Shown: piece by piece, positions 42,731-51,314 of the stretch
Position numbering within the stretch: position 1 is the first letter of the stretch
Layout: every line of letters starts with the position of its first letter
NCBI RefSeq assembly: GCF_900100075.1
Contig: NZ_FNEG01000002.1
Span: 496,001 to 560,000, forward strand
Length of the DNA stretch: 64,000 bases
Source: Chryseobacterium jejuense
GTDB taxonomy: Bacteria; Bacteroidota; Bacteroidia; Flavobacteriales; Weeksellaceae
Direction: 5' to 3'
Position numbers and translations under genes: made by a program
Notes under the pieces: generated by a model
Told to the model about the DNA's origin: nothing
Seen by the model: only the letters and a program-made list of their open reading frames with translations
Databases searched by the model: none

Positions 42731-43192
42731 TTAGTCTTCGTCTACTTCAATATCATCCTGTTTGAACTCACATTTTAACCTAAAAGGAATCGGAGCATCA
42801 GATCCGGTATAGAAATCATCAATGGTTCCCTTCCATATCATCTGAAGCTCACCCTCTTCATTCTTCTCGAAAAGAAGCTCATTGTCATAGACATAGGCTT
42901 CATCATCATCGAAAAGATCTACCTCCGTATAGGTATCCTCATCAGAATCATTGATTTTGAATATTTTTCCTTCTATTTCCGCTGAGTCGATAGGAAAATC
43001 GAAAACTTCAAGTGAAAGCTGCGGAAAGTTATACTGTAATGAATCATCATCTACGTGATCCAAACTGTCATCCGTAATAATTTCAACCTCTAAAAAATGT
43101 TGCTGGTTGCTGTAAACTGCTTTACAATAAGTGTTTCTAATATTGTATTTTAGCGTTTCGTCCGGATGGTAAATTTTTAAAATCCCTTTCAT
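42731..43192 (-). CDS. acidic protein of unknown function
   Basis: The 153-residue protein is strongly acidic (many Asp/Glu, for example ITDDSLDHVDDDSLQ and DLFDDDEAYVYD) with no signal peptide and no Cys-rich motif, and a single Cys in NTYCKAVY plus RLKCEF near the end. It is probably cytosolic. I recognise no domain. It precedes the exbB operon by 175 bases in the same direction; whether the two are linked is unclear. Confidence 0.65.
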   Translation of the reverse strand: MKGILKIYHPDETLKYNIRNTYCKAVYSNQQHFLEVEIITDDSLDHVDDDSLQYNFPQLSLEVFDFPIDSAEIEGKIFKINDSDEDTYTEVDLFDDDEAYVYDNELLFEKNEEGELQMIWKGTIDDFYTGSDAPIPFRLKCEFKQDDIEVDED

Positions 43193-43334
43193 TTTTTCTT
43201 AAAAAAGAACTGTAATAATATGATTGTTAAACGTTTTAGACAAAGATAAAAAATTGATTTAATGTGAAAAGGATTTTGAATATTATTTTTTTAAAATCAA
43301 TTCATACAATGGGTCTGAATCTACCAATAATACT

Positions 43335-43342
43335 TACTTTTG
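43335..43342 (+). promoter_or_regulatory. -7 promoter box of the DUF885 gene
   Basis: TACTTTTG matches TAnnTTTG, 19 bases before the start at 43362. Confidence 0.5.
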
Positions 43343-43361
43343 TTTTATAAAGATTCTGAAA

Positions 43362-45158
43362 ATGAAAAGTATTTTATCGAAAAGTATTCTGGGAATAGGC
43401 TTAGCGATTGGTCTTGCCTCGTGCAAAAAGACCGATTCTCCCCTTACAAAGGTAACTCCGACCAACCTGGATTCTATTGCATCCAATTATTATGAACAGT
43501 ATCTTAAACTATATCCTTTAGACGCCACAGCTCAGGGAGATCTAAGATACAATGACCAACTTCCCATCAATATTGATAAAGATTTCATCTCAGGAGAGGT
43601 TGCCTTTTACAATTCTGTACAGAAACAACTGGAAAATGTAGACTATAAAATTCTTTCTGATGAAGATAAGGTAGTATATGATGTGTTGGATTATACTTTA
43701 AAAGATAAAATTGAAGCGTATGCTTATCACCCTGAATATATTCCTTTTACTCAGTTCGGAGGTCTGCCTTTAAATTTTCCATTGTATGGAAGCGGACAGG
43801 GAAGCCAGCCTTTCAAAACTGAAAAAGACTACAGCGACTGGCTGAAAAGAATGGAAAAATTCCCGGAGTGGATGGATGCAGCAGCTGATAACTTCCGTGA
43901 TGGAATCACCAATAAAGTAGTTCTTCCAAAAAAACTGATTGTTAAAATGATTCCTCAAATGAAAGCAGAGGAAATCACCACTCAGGATATGGAAAAGAAT
44001 ATTTTCTATGGCCCCATTAAAAACTTCCCAAAGAACTTTACTCAGGCACAAAAAGATAAATTTTCAGCACTTTATAAGGATGCTATCATTAAAAAAATCA
44101 TTCCTGCCTATACTAAAATGGGAGTATTCCTTGAAAAAGAATATTTACCAAAAGGTAGAGATACGGATGGATATAACAGTCTTCCAAATGGGAATGAAAT
44201 CTACGGTTATTATGTAAAAAGCTGGACGACAACAAAAAAATCGCCTGAAGAAATTAATAAAATCGGACTCCAGCAGGTCGCTATGCTTCGTGCAGAAATG
44301 GAAAAGGTGAAGCAGCAGGTTGGTTTTAAAGGAACATTGGAGGAATTTATTATTCATGTGAAAACAGATCCTAAAGCAATGCCTTATAAGACTTCTAAAG
44401 AGGTTTTAGCTGGATTTAACAGTATTCTGACGAAGATTACTCCGAAGCTGAAGACGATGTTCAATGTAACACCAAAAACAAAGTTTGAAATCAGACAGAC
44501 AGAGAAATTCAGAGAAGCCAGTGCCAGTGCTGAATATATTCCAGGAACTCCAGATGGAAAAAGAGCAGGAATTTTCTACGTTCCACTTCCTGATCCCACC
44601 AAATTCAATGTTACTTCAGGAATGGAGTCTTTATTTTTACACGAAGCCATTCCGGGGCATCATTACCAGTTTTCCCTTCAGCAGGAAAATACAAAACTTC
44701 CTAAATTCATGAGATTTGGATGGTTTGGTGCTTATGGTGAAGGATGGGCACATTATTGTGAAACTCTAGGCCCTGAATTTGGGCTGTATACAGATCCTTA
44801 TCAGAAAATGGGATATTTAAGCGACCAGATGCTTAGAGCTGTAAGGTTGGTGATAGATACAGGCTTACACACCGGAAAAATGAGCAGAGAGGAAGCTATT
44901 AAATATTTCCTGAGCAATATTTCTTATGATGAGGGATCTGCTGTAGCTGAAGTAGAAAGATATATGGCGATGCCAGGACAGGCTTTAGGATATAAAATCG
45001 GGTCTTTAAGAATCCGTGAGCTCAGAGAAAAATACCAGAAAGAGCTTGGCAATAAGTTTAACCTGGCAAGCTTCCACGGTGAAGTATTAAGCCAGGGATG
45101 TCTTCCATTGGATGTTTTAAACAGAAAGATGGAGCTTTGGGCGAAAAAACAAAAATAG
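43362..45158 (+). CDS. DUF885-family lipoprotein (putative metallopeptidase)
   Basis: The 598-residue protein has a lipoprotein signal MKSILSKSILGIGLAIGLASC with the acylated Cys at residue 21. The DUF885 domain (about 40-590) contains the conserved FLHEAIPGHHYQFSLQ, whose HExxGHH pattern resembles a zinc-peptidase site, and GEGWAHYCETLGPEFGLY. It is probably anchored to the periplasmic or outer face of the envelope. The substrate is unknown. It is a single gene closed by a terminator. Confidence 0.92.
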   Translation: MKSILSKSILGIGLAIGLASCKKTDSPLTKVTPTNLDSIASNYYEQYLKLYPLDATAQGDLRYNDQLPINIDKDFISGEVAFYNSVQKQLENVDYKILSDEDKVVYDVLDYTLKDKIEAYAYHPEYIPFTQFGGLPLNFPLYGSGQGSQPFKTEKDYSDWLKRMEKFPEWMDAAADNFRDGITNKVVLPKKLIVKMIPQMKAEEITTQDMEKNIFYGPIKNFPKNFTQAQKDKFSALYKDAIIKKIIPAYTKMGVFLEKEYLPKGRDTDGYNSLPNGNEIYGYYVKSWTTTKKSPEEINKIGLQQVAMLRAEMEKVKQQVGFKGTLEEFIIHVKTDPKAMPYKTSKEVLAGFNSILTKITPKLKTMFNVTPKTKFEIRQTEKFREASASAEYIPGTPDGKRAGIFYVPLPDPTKFNVTSGMESLFLHEAIPGHHYQFSLQQENTKLPKFMRFGWFGAYGEGWAHYCETLGPEFGLYTDPYQKMGYLSDQMLRAVRLVIDTGLHTGKMSREEAIKYFLSNISYDEGSAVAEVERYMAMPGQALGYKIGSLRIRELREKYQKELGNKFNLASFHGEVLSQGCLPLDVLNRKMELWAKKQK

Positions 45159-45169
45159 TACACAATACA

Positions 45170-45202
45170 AATGGGACATTTCTTAACTGTCCCATTTTTT
45201 AA
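45170..45202 (+). terminator. rho-independent terminator after the DUF885 gene
   Basis: AATGGGACA and TGTCCCATT pair around TTTCTTAAC and run into TTTTTT. Confidence 0.9.
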
Positions 45203-45219
45203 TTTCAAAACCAATCACA

Positions 45220-45666
45220 ATGATCACAGTACCTCTACGCTCTCTTTATCACAGAGACCTAAGCAAATTAAAAGCAGAGATCGAAGCTTATCAAAACGAA
45301 GAAAACCTCTGGAAGACTGATCAAAACATTTCCAATTCCGCAGGAAACCTTTGTTTACATCTTATTGGAAATCTTAATCATTTTATTGGAGCACACCTCG
45401 GAGATACAGGCTATGTAAGACATCGTGAGCTTGAATTTTCGTTAAAAGATATTCCAAGAGCTGAGCTTATTGAAAAAATTGAATCCATGACAATTATGAT
45501 AGATTCGGTTTTAAGCCAACTTCCGGAAAGTGAAATGGACAAGGAATATCCATTGATCGTTTTTGGGGAACCCATGACAACAGGCTATTTTCTGATTCAT
45601 CTTATTACGCATCTGGATTATCATCTGGGACAGATTAATTACCACAGAAGATTATTGGATATCTAA
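45220..45666 (+). CDS. DinB-like (DUF1572) protein
   Basis: The 148-residue protein is a four-helix DinB-fold protein of the DUF1572 type. NLCLHLIGNLNHFIGAHLG and LIHLITHLDYHLGQINYH carry the histidines that can bind a divalent metal. Proteins of this fold include thiol transferases, but this group has no proven reaction. It lies 17 bases after the DUF885 terminator and has its own terminator downstream. Confidence 0.85.
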   Translation: MITVPLRSLYHRDLSKLKAEIEAYQNEENLWKTDQNISNSAGNLCLHLIGNLNHFIGAHLGDTGYVRHRELEFSLKDIPRAELIEKIESMTIMIDSVLSQLPESEMDKEYPLIVFGEPMTTGYFLIHLITHLDYHLGQINYHRRLLDI

Positions 45667-45700
45667 CTTGATAACCTTCAATGGGTAAATACATTACAAC

Positions 45701-45733
45701 AAAAAGTCCCTTCTCTAGAGAAAGGACTTTTTA
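45701..45733. terminator. bidirectional terminator
   Basis: AAAAAGTCC and GGACTTTTT pair, with an inner TTCTCT/AGAGAA extension; T-rich tracts lie on both sides. It serves the DinB-like gene and the convergent nth gene. Confidence 0.85.
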
Positions 45734-45753
45734 TTTTGTATCAATTGAATACA

Positions 45754-46374
45754 TTACTTCTCAAACATCATTTTAGTAATAAAGTCCTTCTCCCCTTTTC
45801 CCCTTGCAGGAGAATACTCTCTTCCATAGAAAATGATCTGAAGGTGAAGTTTATTCCATACCTCTTCCGGAAATAATTTCTTTGCATCTTTCTCTGTTTC
45901 CACTACATTTTTACCGGAAGTAAGTTTCCACTGTGTCATCAGACGGTGAATGTGCGTATCCACTGGAAATGCAGGAAACCCAAACCCCTGGCTCATTACT
46001 ACTGATGCTGTTTTGTGTCCTACGCCAGGAAGTGCCTCTAATTCTTCGTAAGTCTGCGGAACAATACCATCATGTCTTTCCAGTAAAAGTTCAGCCATTC
46101 TCTTTAAGTTCTTGGCTTTGGTATTGGATAATCCTATTTCTTTAATTAATTCTTTGATCTGAAACTCTTCCAGCCTTGCCATTCTCTGTGGAGTTCCGGC
46201 TACCTCGAAAAGGTTTGGGGTAACTTCATTTACCTTCTTATCTGTTGTCTGCGCAGAAAGGGCAACAGCAACCATTAAAGTATAAGAATCTGTATGATCC
46301 AAAGGAATAGGCGTTGTAGGATACAATTTATCCAGTTCAATCTGAACGAGCTCAGCTCTTTGCTTTTTTGTCAT
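45754..46374 (-). CDS. nth: endonuclease III-like DNA glycosylase without the Fe-S loop
   Basis: The 206-residue protein is a helix-hairpin-helix glycosylase: LEALPGVGHKTASVVMS contains the catalytic Lys and PVDTHIHRLMTQW the catalytic Asp. It should excise oxidised pyrimidines. The usual C-terminal CX6CX2CX5C iron-sulfur loop is missing: the tail reads IIFYGREYSPARGKGEKDF and has no Cys. The ATG at 46374 is chosen because a -7 box (46393-46400) covers the alternative start at 46395. It is divergent from bcp. Confidence 0.92.
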   Translation of the reverse strand: MTKKQRAELVQIELDKLYPTTPIPLDHTDSYTLMVAVALSAQTTDKKVNEVTPNLFEVAGTPQRMARLEEFQIKELIKEIGLSNTKAKNLKRMAELLLERHDGIVPQTYEELEALPGVGHKTASVVMSQGFGFPAFPVDTHIHRLMTQWKLTSGKNVVETEKDAKKLFPEEVWNKLHLQIIFYGREYSPARGKGEKDFITKMMFEK

Positions 46375-46382
46375 TTTACCCT

Positions 46383-46390
46383 TAAATTTG
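46383..46390 (+). promoter_or_regulatory. -7 promoter box of bcp
   Basis: TAAATTTG matches TAnnTTTG, 17 bases before the bcp start at 46408. Confidence 0.55.
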
Positions 46391-46392
46391 AA

Positions 46393-46400
46393 CAAAAATA
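46393..46400 (-). promoter_or_regulatory. -7 promoter box of nth
   Basis: On the minus strand it reads TATTTTTG, matching TAnnTTTG, 18 bases before the nth start at 46374. It is two bases from the opposing bcp box. Confidence 0.55.
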
Positions 46401-46407
46401 AATCATT

Positions 46408-46857
46408 ATGCTGAAAGTTGGAGATAAATTACCTCAATTTGAAGGAACAAATCAGGATGGAGAAGCAATATCTTCATCAACATTAATCGGAAAAAAGCTA
46501 GTTGTTTTCTTTTATCCTCAGGCAAGCACTCCAACATGCACCGTGGAAGCCTGCAATCTGAGTGATAATTATTCCAAGCTTGAAAAAGCAGGATATCAAC
46601 TGTTGGGAGTAAGTGGAGATTCTGTAAAAAAACAAAAAAACTTCCATAGCAAATTTGCTTTTCCTTATGATCTTATTGCGGATGAAACCCGTGATATTAT
46701 CGAAAAATTTGGAGTTTGGCAGGAAAAAAAGACGTTTGGTAAGACTTATATGGGAATTGTAAGAACCACGTTTATTTTTGATGAAAACGGAGTGTGCACA
46801 AGAGTTATTGAAAAAGTAACTTCCAAAACAGCAGCTGATCAAATTCTAGAAGGATAG
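46408..46857 (+). CDS. bcp: thioredoxin-dependent peroxiredoxin (Bcp/PrxQ-like)
   Basis: The 149-residue enzyme has the Bcp-type active site FYPQASTPTCTVEACNLSDNY with peroxidatic Cys near residue 43 and resolving Cys five residues later; the family motif is TPxCTxEAC. KVTSKTAADQIL closes the fold. It reduces hydroperoxides in the cytosol using thioredoxin. It is divergent from nth, the two start codons being about 33 bases apart, so they may be co-regulated. Confidence 0.95.
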   Translation: MLKVGDKLPQFEGTNQDGEAISSSTLIGKKLVVFFYPQASTPTCTVEACNLSDNYSKLEKAGYQLLGVSGDSVKKQKNFHSKFAFPYDLIADETRDIIEKFGVWQEKKTFGKTYMGIVRTTFIFDENGVCTRVIEKVTSKTAADQILEG

Positions 46858-46871
46858 TTGTAAATACTGAT

Positions 46872-46916
46872 AAAAAAGAAAAATCCACAAAGAGTCTTTG
46901 TGGATTTTTCTTTTTT
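46872..46916. terminator. strong bidirectional terminator
   Basis: AAAAATCCACAAAG and CTTTGTGGATTTTT pair around AGT and extend by further A/T pairs on each side, so T tracts exist on both strands. Confidence 0.92.
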
Positions 46917-46929
46917 ATAATGTTTGATT

Positions 46930-47463
46930 TTATTCTGTTTCGTAATAATTTAATTCTTCTGTTTCGCCAGGAAGCGTAACAAACTTCTTAAATTTCAGGC
47001 CCAGTTTTTCGATTAGTTTTTGTGAAGAAAGATTATCTTTTGAAATAATGGCAGATATTTTCGACAATCCAAAATCTTCCATCCCGATGGATTTCACCTT
47101 TTGAGCGGCTTCAAAAGCATATCCTTTTCCTTCAAACTCTTCCAACAAAGAATATCCGATATCTACAACATCAAGACCTTCTCTTTCAAAGATTCCAACG
47201 GCGCCTATTTTTTCATTACTCTCTTTGGTTACTAAAAGGTAGTTTCCATATCCCAGCCTTTCAATCTGTGGAGCAAATCTATTCAGAATATAGTTTTCTG
47301 CATCTTCAATTGTATTCACATTTCGGTTTCCGATATGTTGAATAAATTTAGGTCTGTTGTAAAGTTCAAAAATAAAATCTCTGTCTTCAGCAGACATTGG
47401 ACGAAGTATTAAACGCTCAGTTTCATATGTATTATCGGCGCTTTGGTGTTTTTTTAAGCTCAT
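46930..47463 (-). CDS. GNAT-family acetyltransferase
   Basis: The 177-residue protein is a RimJ/RimL-like GNAT: YETERLILRPMSAEDRDFIFELYN, IGAVGIFEREGLDVVDIGYSLLEEFEGKGYAFEA and ISKDNLSSQKLIEKLGL, the last being the acetyl-CoA-binding helix region. The substrate is not known. Its first 32 bases overlap the 3' end of the upstream hypothetical gene, so the two are translationally linked. Confidence 0.88.
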   Translation of the reverse strand: MSLKKHQSADNTYETERLILRPMSAEDRDFIFELYNRPKFIQHIGNRNVNTIEDAENYILNRFAPQIERLGYGNYLLVTKESNEKIGAVGIFEREGLDVVDIGYSLLEEFEGKGYAFEAAQKVKSIGMEDFGLSKISAIISKDNLSSQKLIEKLGLKFKKFVTLPGETEELNYYETE

Positions 47464-48097
47464 CTTGTTTTGGTTCTTCTTTTTTCTCGACTTTTAAAAG
47501 TCTTGGGTTATTAGCACATTTTTTATTGTAAAGCTCAATATAGGTTCCATTATCTTTTACATTTGTTACAAGCCCGGTAGTTTTATTAACCGTTACTGTG
47601 AAATGTGTTTTCTGATAAGGGCATTCTTTTGATGTTAATTTTCCAAGATCCAGATAATAATTCTTTTGATCTTCATGATAATTGCCTGCCAGGTCCTTGA
47701 ATTCTTCATCCACCATATAACCATCAGCAGAGAGTATTATTGCTGCTTCCTGTGCATTATCTACTTTTCCTACAAAAGTTTTTAAAGCCTCCGTATCAAG
47801 AATGTAATTCAATTTTCCACCTGAAGAATAAGCTATATAGTAAAAACTATCTTCGTTGGGGAAAAGATTAAACCCGGAAAACTGAGGTGTATAGCTCATC
47901 TTTCCGCCAGAAGTTTTGATTTCCTCTCCTTTTCCATAGCTGTTGTATACCAAAACCCAGGAATCCACCTTAGCATCAGGTTCAATTCTTTGCAATACAT
48001 TAGGAATGCTGGAAAACTTTTTCTTCTCCTGAGCATATCCCAGGATGGTAAAAAGCAAAAGTGCTAAAGTCGTGAATCGGAGTGTACATTTAATCAT
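47432..48097 (-). CDS. secreted protein of unknown function
   Basis: The 221-residue protein has a signal peptide (MIKCTLRFTTLALLLFTILGYAQ), a mature region rich in Tyr and Lys, two Cys (KECPYQKT and KKCANNP) and a very basic tail PKQDELKKTPKRR. No known domain is visible. It is likely envelope-associated. It overlaps the acetyltransferase gene downstream by 32 bases in a different frame, and lies 32 bases after mannose-1-phosphate guanylyltransferase on the same strand. Confidence 0.68.
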   Translation of the reverse strand: MIKCTLRFTTLALLLFTILGYAQEKKKFSSIPNVLQRIEPDAKVDSWVLVYNSYGKGEEIKTSGGKMSYTPQFSGFNLFPNEDSFYYIAYSSGGKLNYILDTEALKTFVGKVDNAQEAAIILSADGYMVDEEFKDLAGNYHEDQKNYYLDLGKLTSKECPYQKTHFTVTVNKTTGLVTNVKDNGTYIELYNKKCANNPRLLKVEKKEEPKQDELKKTPKRR

Positions 48098-48129
48098 AGC
48101 CTAAAAATAAGCATAAAAGATACCAAATA

Positions 48130-49212
48130 CTACATAAACTTATCTCCTTTCTTGAAACTTTTCAGATCCAGGACATAATCTTTAATTAATTGGTCATTTT
48201 CTCTAGGGCAAATAAGAAGAGCCTTGTCTGTATCTACAACAATGTAATTTTCAAGACCATCAATAATAACAGCCTTGTTATTATTTTTTAAACGGATAAT
48301 ATTTCCTTTTGAATTATACGCAAGTAAATGCTTTAGTTTCACGGCATTGTCATCCTTATCTTTTTCTGTATTTTCATAGATAGAAGTCCATGTTCCCAAA
48401 TCACTCCAACCTAAATCAGATGGAATAACATATACATTTTTAGCCTTCTCTAAAATCCCATTATCAATGGAAATTTTCTGAACTTTTGGATAAATGGTTT
48501 CTATACAGTTATTTTCTTTTTCAGAATTATATTCACAAGCCATAAAATGTTGGGTCATTTCAGGAAGATACATCTCAAAAGCATGATGAATGCTTTTCAT
48601 ATTCCAGATAAAGATTCCTGCATTCCAAAGAAAATCTCCACTCTCCAAAAAGCTTTGAGCAATTTCAAGAATTGGCTTTTCTGTAAATGTTTTTACTTTG
48701 AAATATTCTGAATTTTTCTTTTCTACAAACTGAATGTATCCATAACCAGTATCAGGTCTTGTAGGGGTAATTCCCAATGTTACCAGATAGTCATGTTTAG
48801 AAGCAAGATCAAATGCCAGAATTACTTTTTCCAGAAATACATCTTCCTTCAAAATCAGGTGATCTGCCGGAAGAACAATCATAGTAGCATTTGGGTTGAT
48901 TTCAGCAATTTTATTAGCCATGTAAAGGTTACAGGCTGCTGTATTTTTCATCAGAGGTTCTCCCACAATATTTTCCTCAGGAATTTCCGGAAGTTGCTGA
49001 TGGGAAAGCGCTATATACTCTTTATTTGTGATAACGAATATATGTTCTTTTGGAATTACCTTACTGATTCTATCATACGTTTGCTGAATCATGGTACGCC
49101 CTGTTCCTAAAATATCCTGAAATTGTTTTGGAAATTTCTGTGTACTCATGGGCCAGAATCTGCTACCGATCCCCCCAGCCATTATTACGCAGTATCTATC
49201 TGATTTTAACAT
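48130..49212 (-). CDS. manC: mannose-1-phosphate guanylyltransferase
   Basis: The 360-residue enzyme is a nucleotidyltransferase of the MPG type: MAGGIGSRFWPMSTQKFPKQF (GxGxRxxPxS...PK signature), LPADHLILKE, TFTEKP and FLWNAGIFIWN, ending in a beta-helix region with VVDTDKALLICPRENDQLIKD. It makes GDP-mannose from mannose-1-phosphate and GTP for glycan synthesis. No isomerase domain is fused. The SprT-like gene precedes it by 2 bases on the same strand. Confidence 0.95.
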   Translation of the reverse strand: MLKSDRYCVIMAGGIGSRFWPMSTQKFPKQFQDILGTGRTMIQQTYDRISKVIPKEHIFVITNKEYIALSHQQLPEIPEENIVGEPLMKNTAACNLYMANKIAEINPNATMIVLPADHLILKEDVFLEKVILAFDLASKHDYLVTLGITPTRPDTGYGYIQFVEKKNSEYFKVKTFTEKPILEIAQSFLESGDFLWNAGIFIWNMKSIHHAFEMYLPEMTQHFMACEYNSEKENNCIETIYPKVQKISIDNGILEKAKNVYVIPSDLGWSDLGTWTSIYENTEKDKDDNAVKLKHLLAYNSKGNIIRLKNNNKAVIIDGLENYIVVDTDKALLICPRENDQLIKDYVLDLKSFKKGDKFM

Positions 49213-49214
49213 TC

Positions 49215-49805
49215 TTAGCTACATTTTTCTACCCTTGCTAAAGGTTTGAAAGAATACTTCCTTCCAGTAGCCAGGTTCTTACAAAGATAGTTTTTTTTAA
49301 TCAGTCCCTCTAATAAATACTTTTCGTTACGATATATAAAAAATTCTCCTTTTTGAAGTTGTTCGATAAAATGGAGACTATCATCCTGCTTCTCAGTATG
49401 AAAATATCTAACCAAGTCAGGACTTGCCATAAAATTAGCTTTGGGCGATTTTGAAAACTTTACAATGACAGGTTTCAGCTCTTCATCATAAATTTCAAGG
49501 CTTTCAAGCAGCATATTTCTAAAGGTTTCTTTCCATTCATTGCCATGGGGAGAAATCCTTCTTCCGTATTTTTCAAAGGCAATGAGGTGCGCCAGCTCGT
49601 GAGTAAGCACAAAGAAAAAAAGTTGTGGGGTAAGCGTTGAGTTTACCGTAATTTCATGAGAATTATCTGGAAGTTTTCTGTAATCTCCCAGTTTAGAATT
49701 TCTGTTTCGCGTAACTTTTATATGAATATAATAGTCTGAAAACCAAATTCTTAAATAATTAAGTGTATTTTGTGGTAAATATTTTTCTAACGATTGGATA
49801 GACAT
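49215..49805 (-). CDS. SprT-like zinc metalloprotein
   Basis: The 196-residue protein has HELAHLIAFEKYGRRISPHGNEWKETFRNML: HExxH plus a downstream His and Trp region typical of SprT-like domains. Family members include the DNA-protein crosslink protease Spartan and bacterial SprT proteins of unclear role. It is cytosolic (no signal peptide). It lies one base after the TolC-like stop and two bases before manC on the same strand, so all three are probably co-transcribed. Confidence 0.9.
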   Translation of the reverse strand: MSIQSLEKYLPQNTLNYLRIWFSDYYIHIKVTRNRNSKLGDYRKLPDNSHEITVNSTLTPQLFFFVLTHELAHLIAFEKYGRRISPHGNEWKETFRNMLLESLEIYDEELKPVIVKFSKSPKANFMASPDLVRYFHTEKQDDSLHFIEQLQKGEFFIYRNEKYLLEGLIKKNYLCKNLATGRKYSFKPLARVEKCS

Positions 49806-49806
49806 T

Positions 49807-51129
49807 TTACAAACTTAGTGGAATTCCCGCATAGAAATTCAATAATTTAAGGCTGAAAAGATAATTATATTTCGCCTGCGCTACTGATCCCTGTGCATTT
49901 GCATAATTATTTCTTGCAACGTTAACGTCGTAAATGGTTGTTTTTCCTGCAGCATAGCTTTTATCAGCAAAATCAAGGGCCAGCTTGGAGCTTTTCTCAG
50001 CTTCTAATGCCGCAAGGTATGATTCATAATTGGCATCAGCATCAAACTGAGCTTTTTGTATATTTTGTCTTACTGTCTGCTTCTGCTGTTCAAGGGTAAT
50101 TTTACTCACACTTTCATTCAATTTAGACTGCTCAACCTGTAGTTTTGTTTTCCCTTTATTGAAGATAGGGATATTAAGTGACACCCCTACATTTTGTCCA
50201 AACTGATCTTTATATTGTTCAAAAAAAGTTCCCTGAACAATACCTGGAGGAACATTAAATGATCTATTATAGAAAGTATTAAGACCAGCACTAGCTGTTA
50301 ATGTAGGCCAAAATGCTGTTTTACTTACCTCAGTTTGTGCTTCGGCAGATCTTATTCTGCTTTCGGCTGCTTTTATCTGCGGTTGTACATCATAAGCTTT
50401 TGTAAGAACCTCGTCAGCAGTTACCAGCTGTGATTCTAATGCTTCAGGAATATCTACATTTTCTACATCAAAATCTTTATAATCTGAAAGCTGTAAAAGC
50501 TGAGCAATGGCAAACAAAGCTCTTCCTACATTTATCTCTGCTGTTTTAAGGTTTTGCTTTTCTCTCGCCCATGCTGCTTCTGCTTCTGCTAAAACAGTTT
50601 GAGCAGTAGTTCCAACCTGAGTGGTTATCTTTGCTCTGTCATGCTGCTTTTTAGCATTTTCTACAGCACTTTGAGAAATCTTAACAATTTCTTTGTTCAG
50701 CAAAGCTGTTAAGTATTGTTGTGCAATTTGTACAGAGATATCATTTTTGATGGCCTCAATATCATATTGGCTTGCTTCTACATCAAACTGAAGCTTTCTT
50801 ACATTCTTCTCTAATCTTCCGTTATTGTAAACCAAAACATCAGCACTTACTCCAATACTGTTATTGAATCTATCGTTTCTATAACTTCCTGCTCCTAATG
50901 ATCCCTGTCCAAAACTCACTCCATTCATCATACTTCCCGATACAGAAGGCAAATAATCTTTTTTAGCCGCTTTAAGGTTGTATTCTTGGTTTTGCTTGGT
51001 ATATTGATTTTGGATAACCTGAAGATTATGCTCCACTGCATAGCTTACACATTCTTTTAAGGACCATTGCTTCTGAGCACTTAAACCCAGACAACTTAGT
51101 CCAAAAACGATAATCCAAACTTTTTTCAT
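49807..51129 (-). CDS. TolC-family outer-membrane efflux protein
   Basis: The 440-residue protein has a signal peptide (MKKVWIIVFGLSCLGLSAQ) and two OEP repeats: the N-terminal part starting WSLKECVSYAVEHNLQV and the C-terminal part with GVSLNIPIFNKGKTKLQVEQSK, with long coiled helices (about 140-260 and 340-430). It likely forms an outer-membrane channel for a tripartite or type I exporter. The inner-membrane partner genes are not in the window. It heads a tight run with the SprT-like gene and manC. Confidence 0.92.
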   Translation of the reverse strand: MKKVWIIVFGLSCLGLSAQKQWSLKECVSYAVEHNLQVIQNQYTKQNQEYNLKAAKKDYLPSVSGSMMNGVSFGQGSLGAGSYRNDRFNNSIGVSADVLVYNNGRLEKNVRKLQFDVEASQYDIEAIKNDISVQIAQQYLTALLNKEIVKISQSAVENAKKQHDRAKITTQVGTTAQTVLAEAEAAWAREKQNLKTAEINVGRALFAIAQLLQLSDYKDFDVENVDIPEALESQLVTADEVLTKAYDVQPQIKAAESRIRSAEAQTEVSKTAFWPTLTASAGLNTFYNRSFNVPPGIVQGTFFEQYKDQFGQNVGVSLNIPIFNKGKTKLQVEQSKLNESVSKITLEQQKQTVRQNIQKAQFDADANYESYLAALEAEKSSKLALDFADKSYAAGKTTIYDVNVARNNYANAQGSVAQAKYNYLFSLKLLNFYAGIPLSL

Positions 51130-51314
51130 ATTTTGTAGATGTTTATTTGTTTTTAATGGTCATATGGCCTCGCGTCATCTTCATCTGTATTTCTACTTAT
51201 AAATCACCGCGATTTCATACTAAGATTTTTCCCTATTAGACGAAGTAAATATAAAAAAGTTACAGATTGAAAAAAATAGTTTCATTTTAATAAAACTTTT
51301 GAGAATTTTGTATC

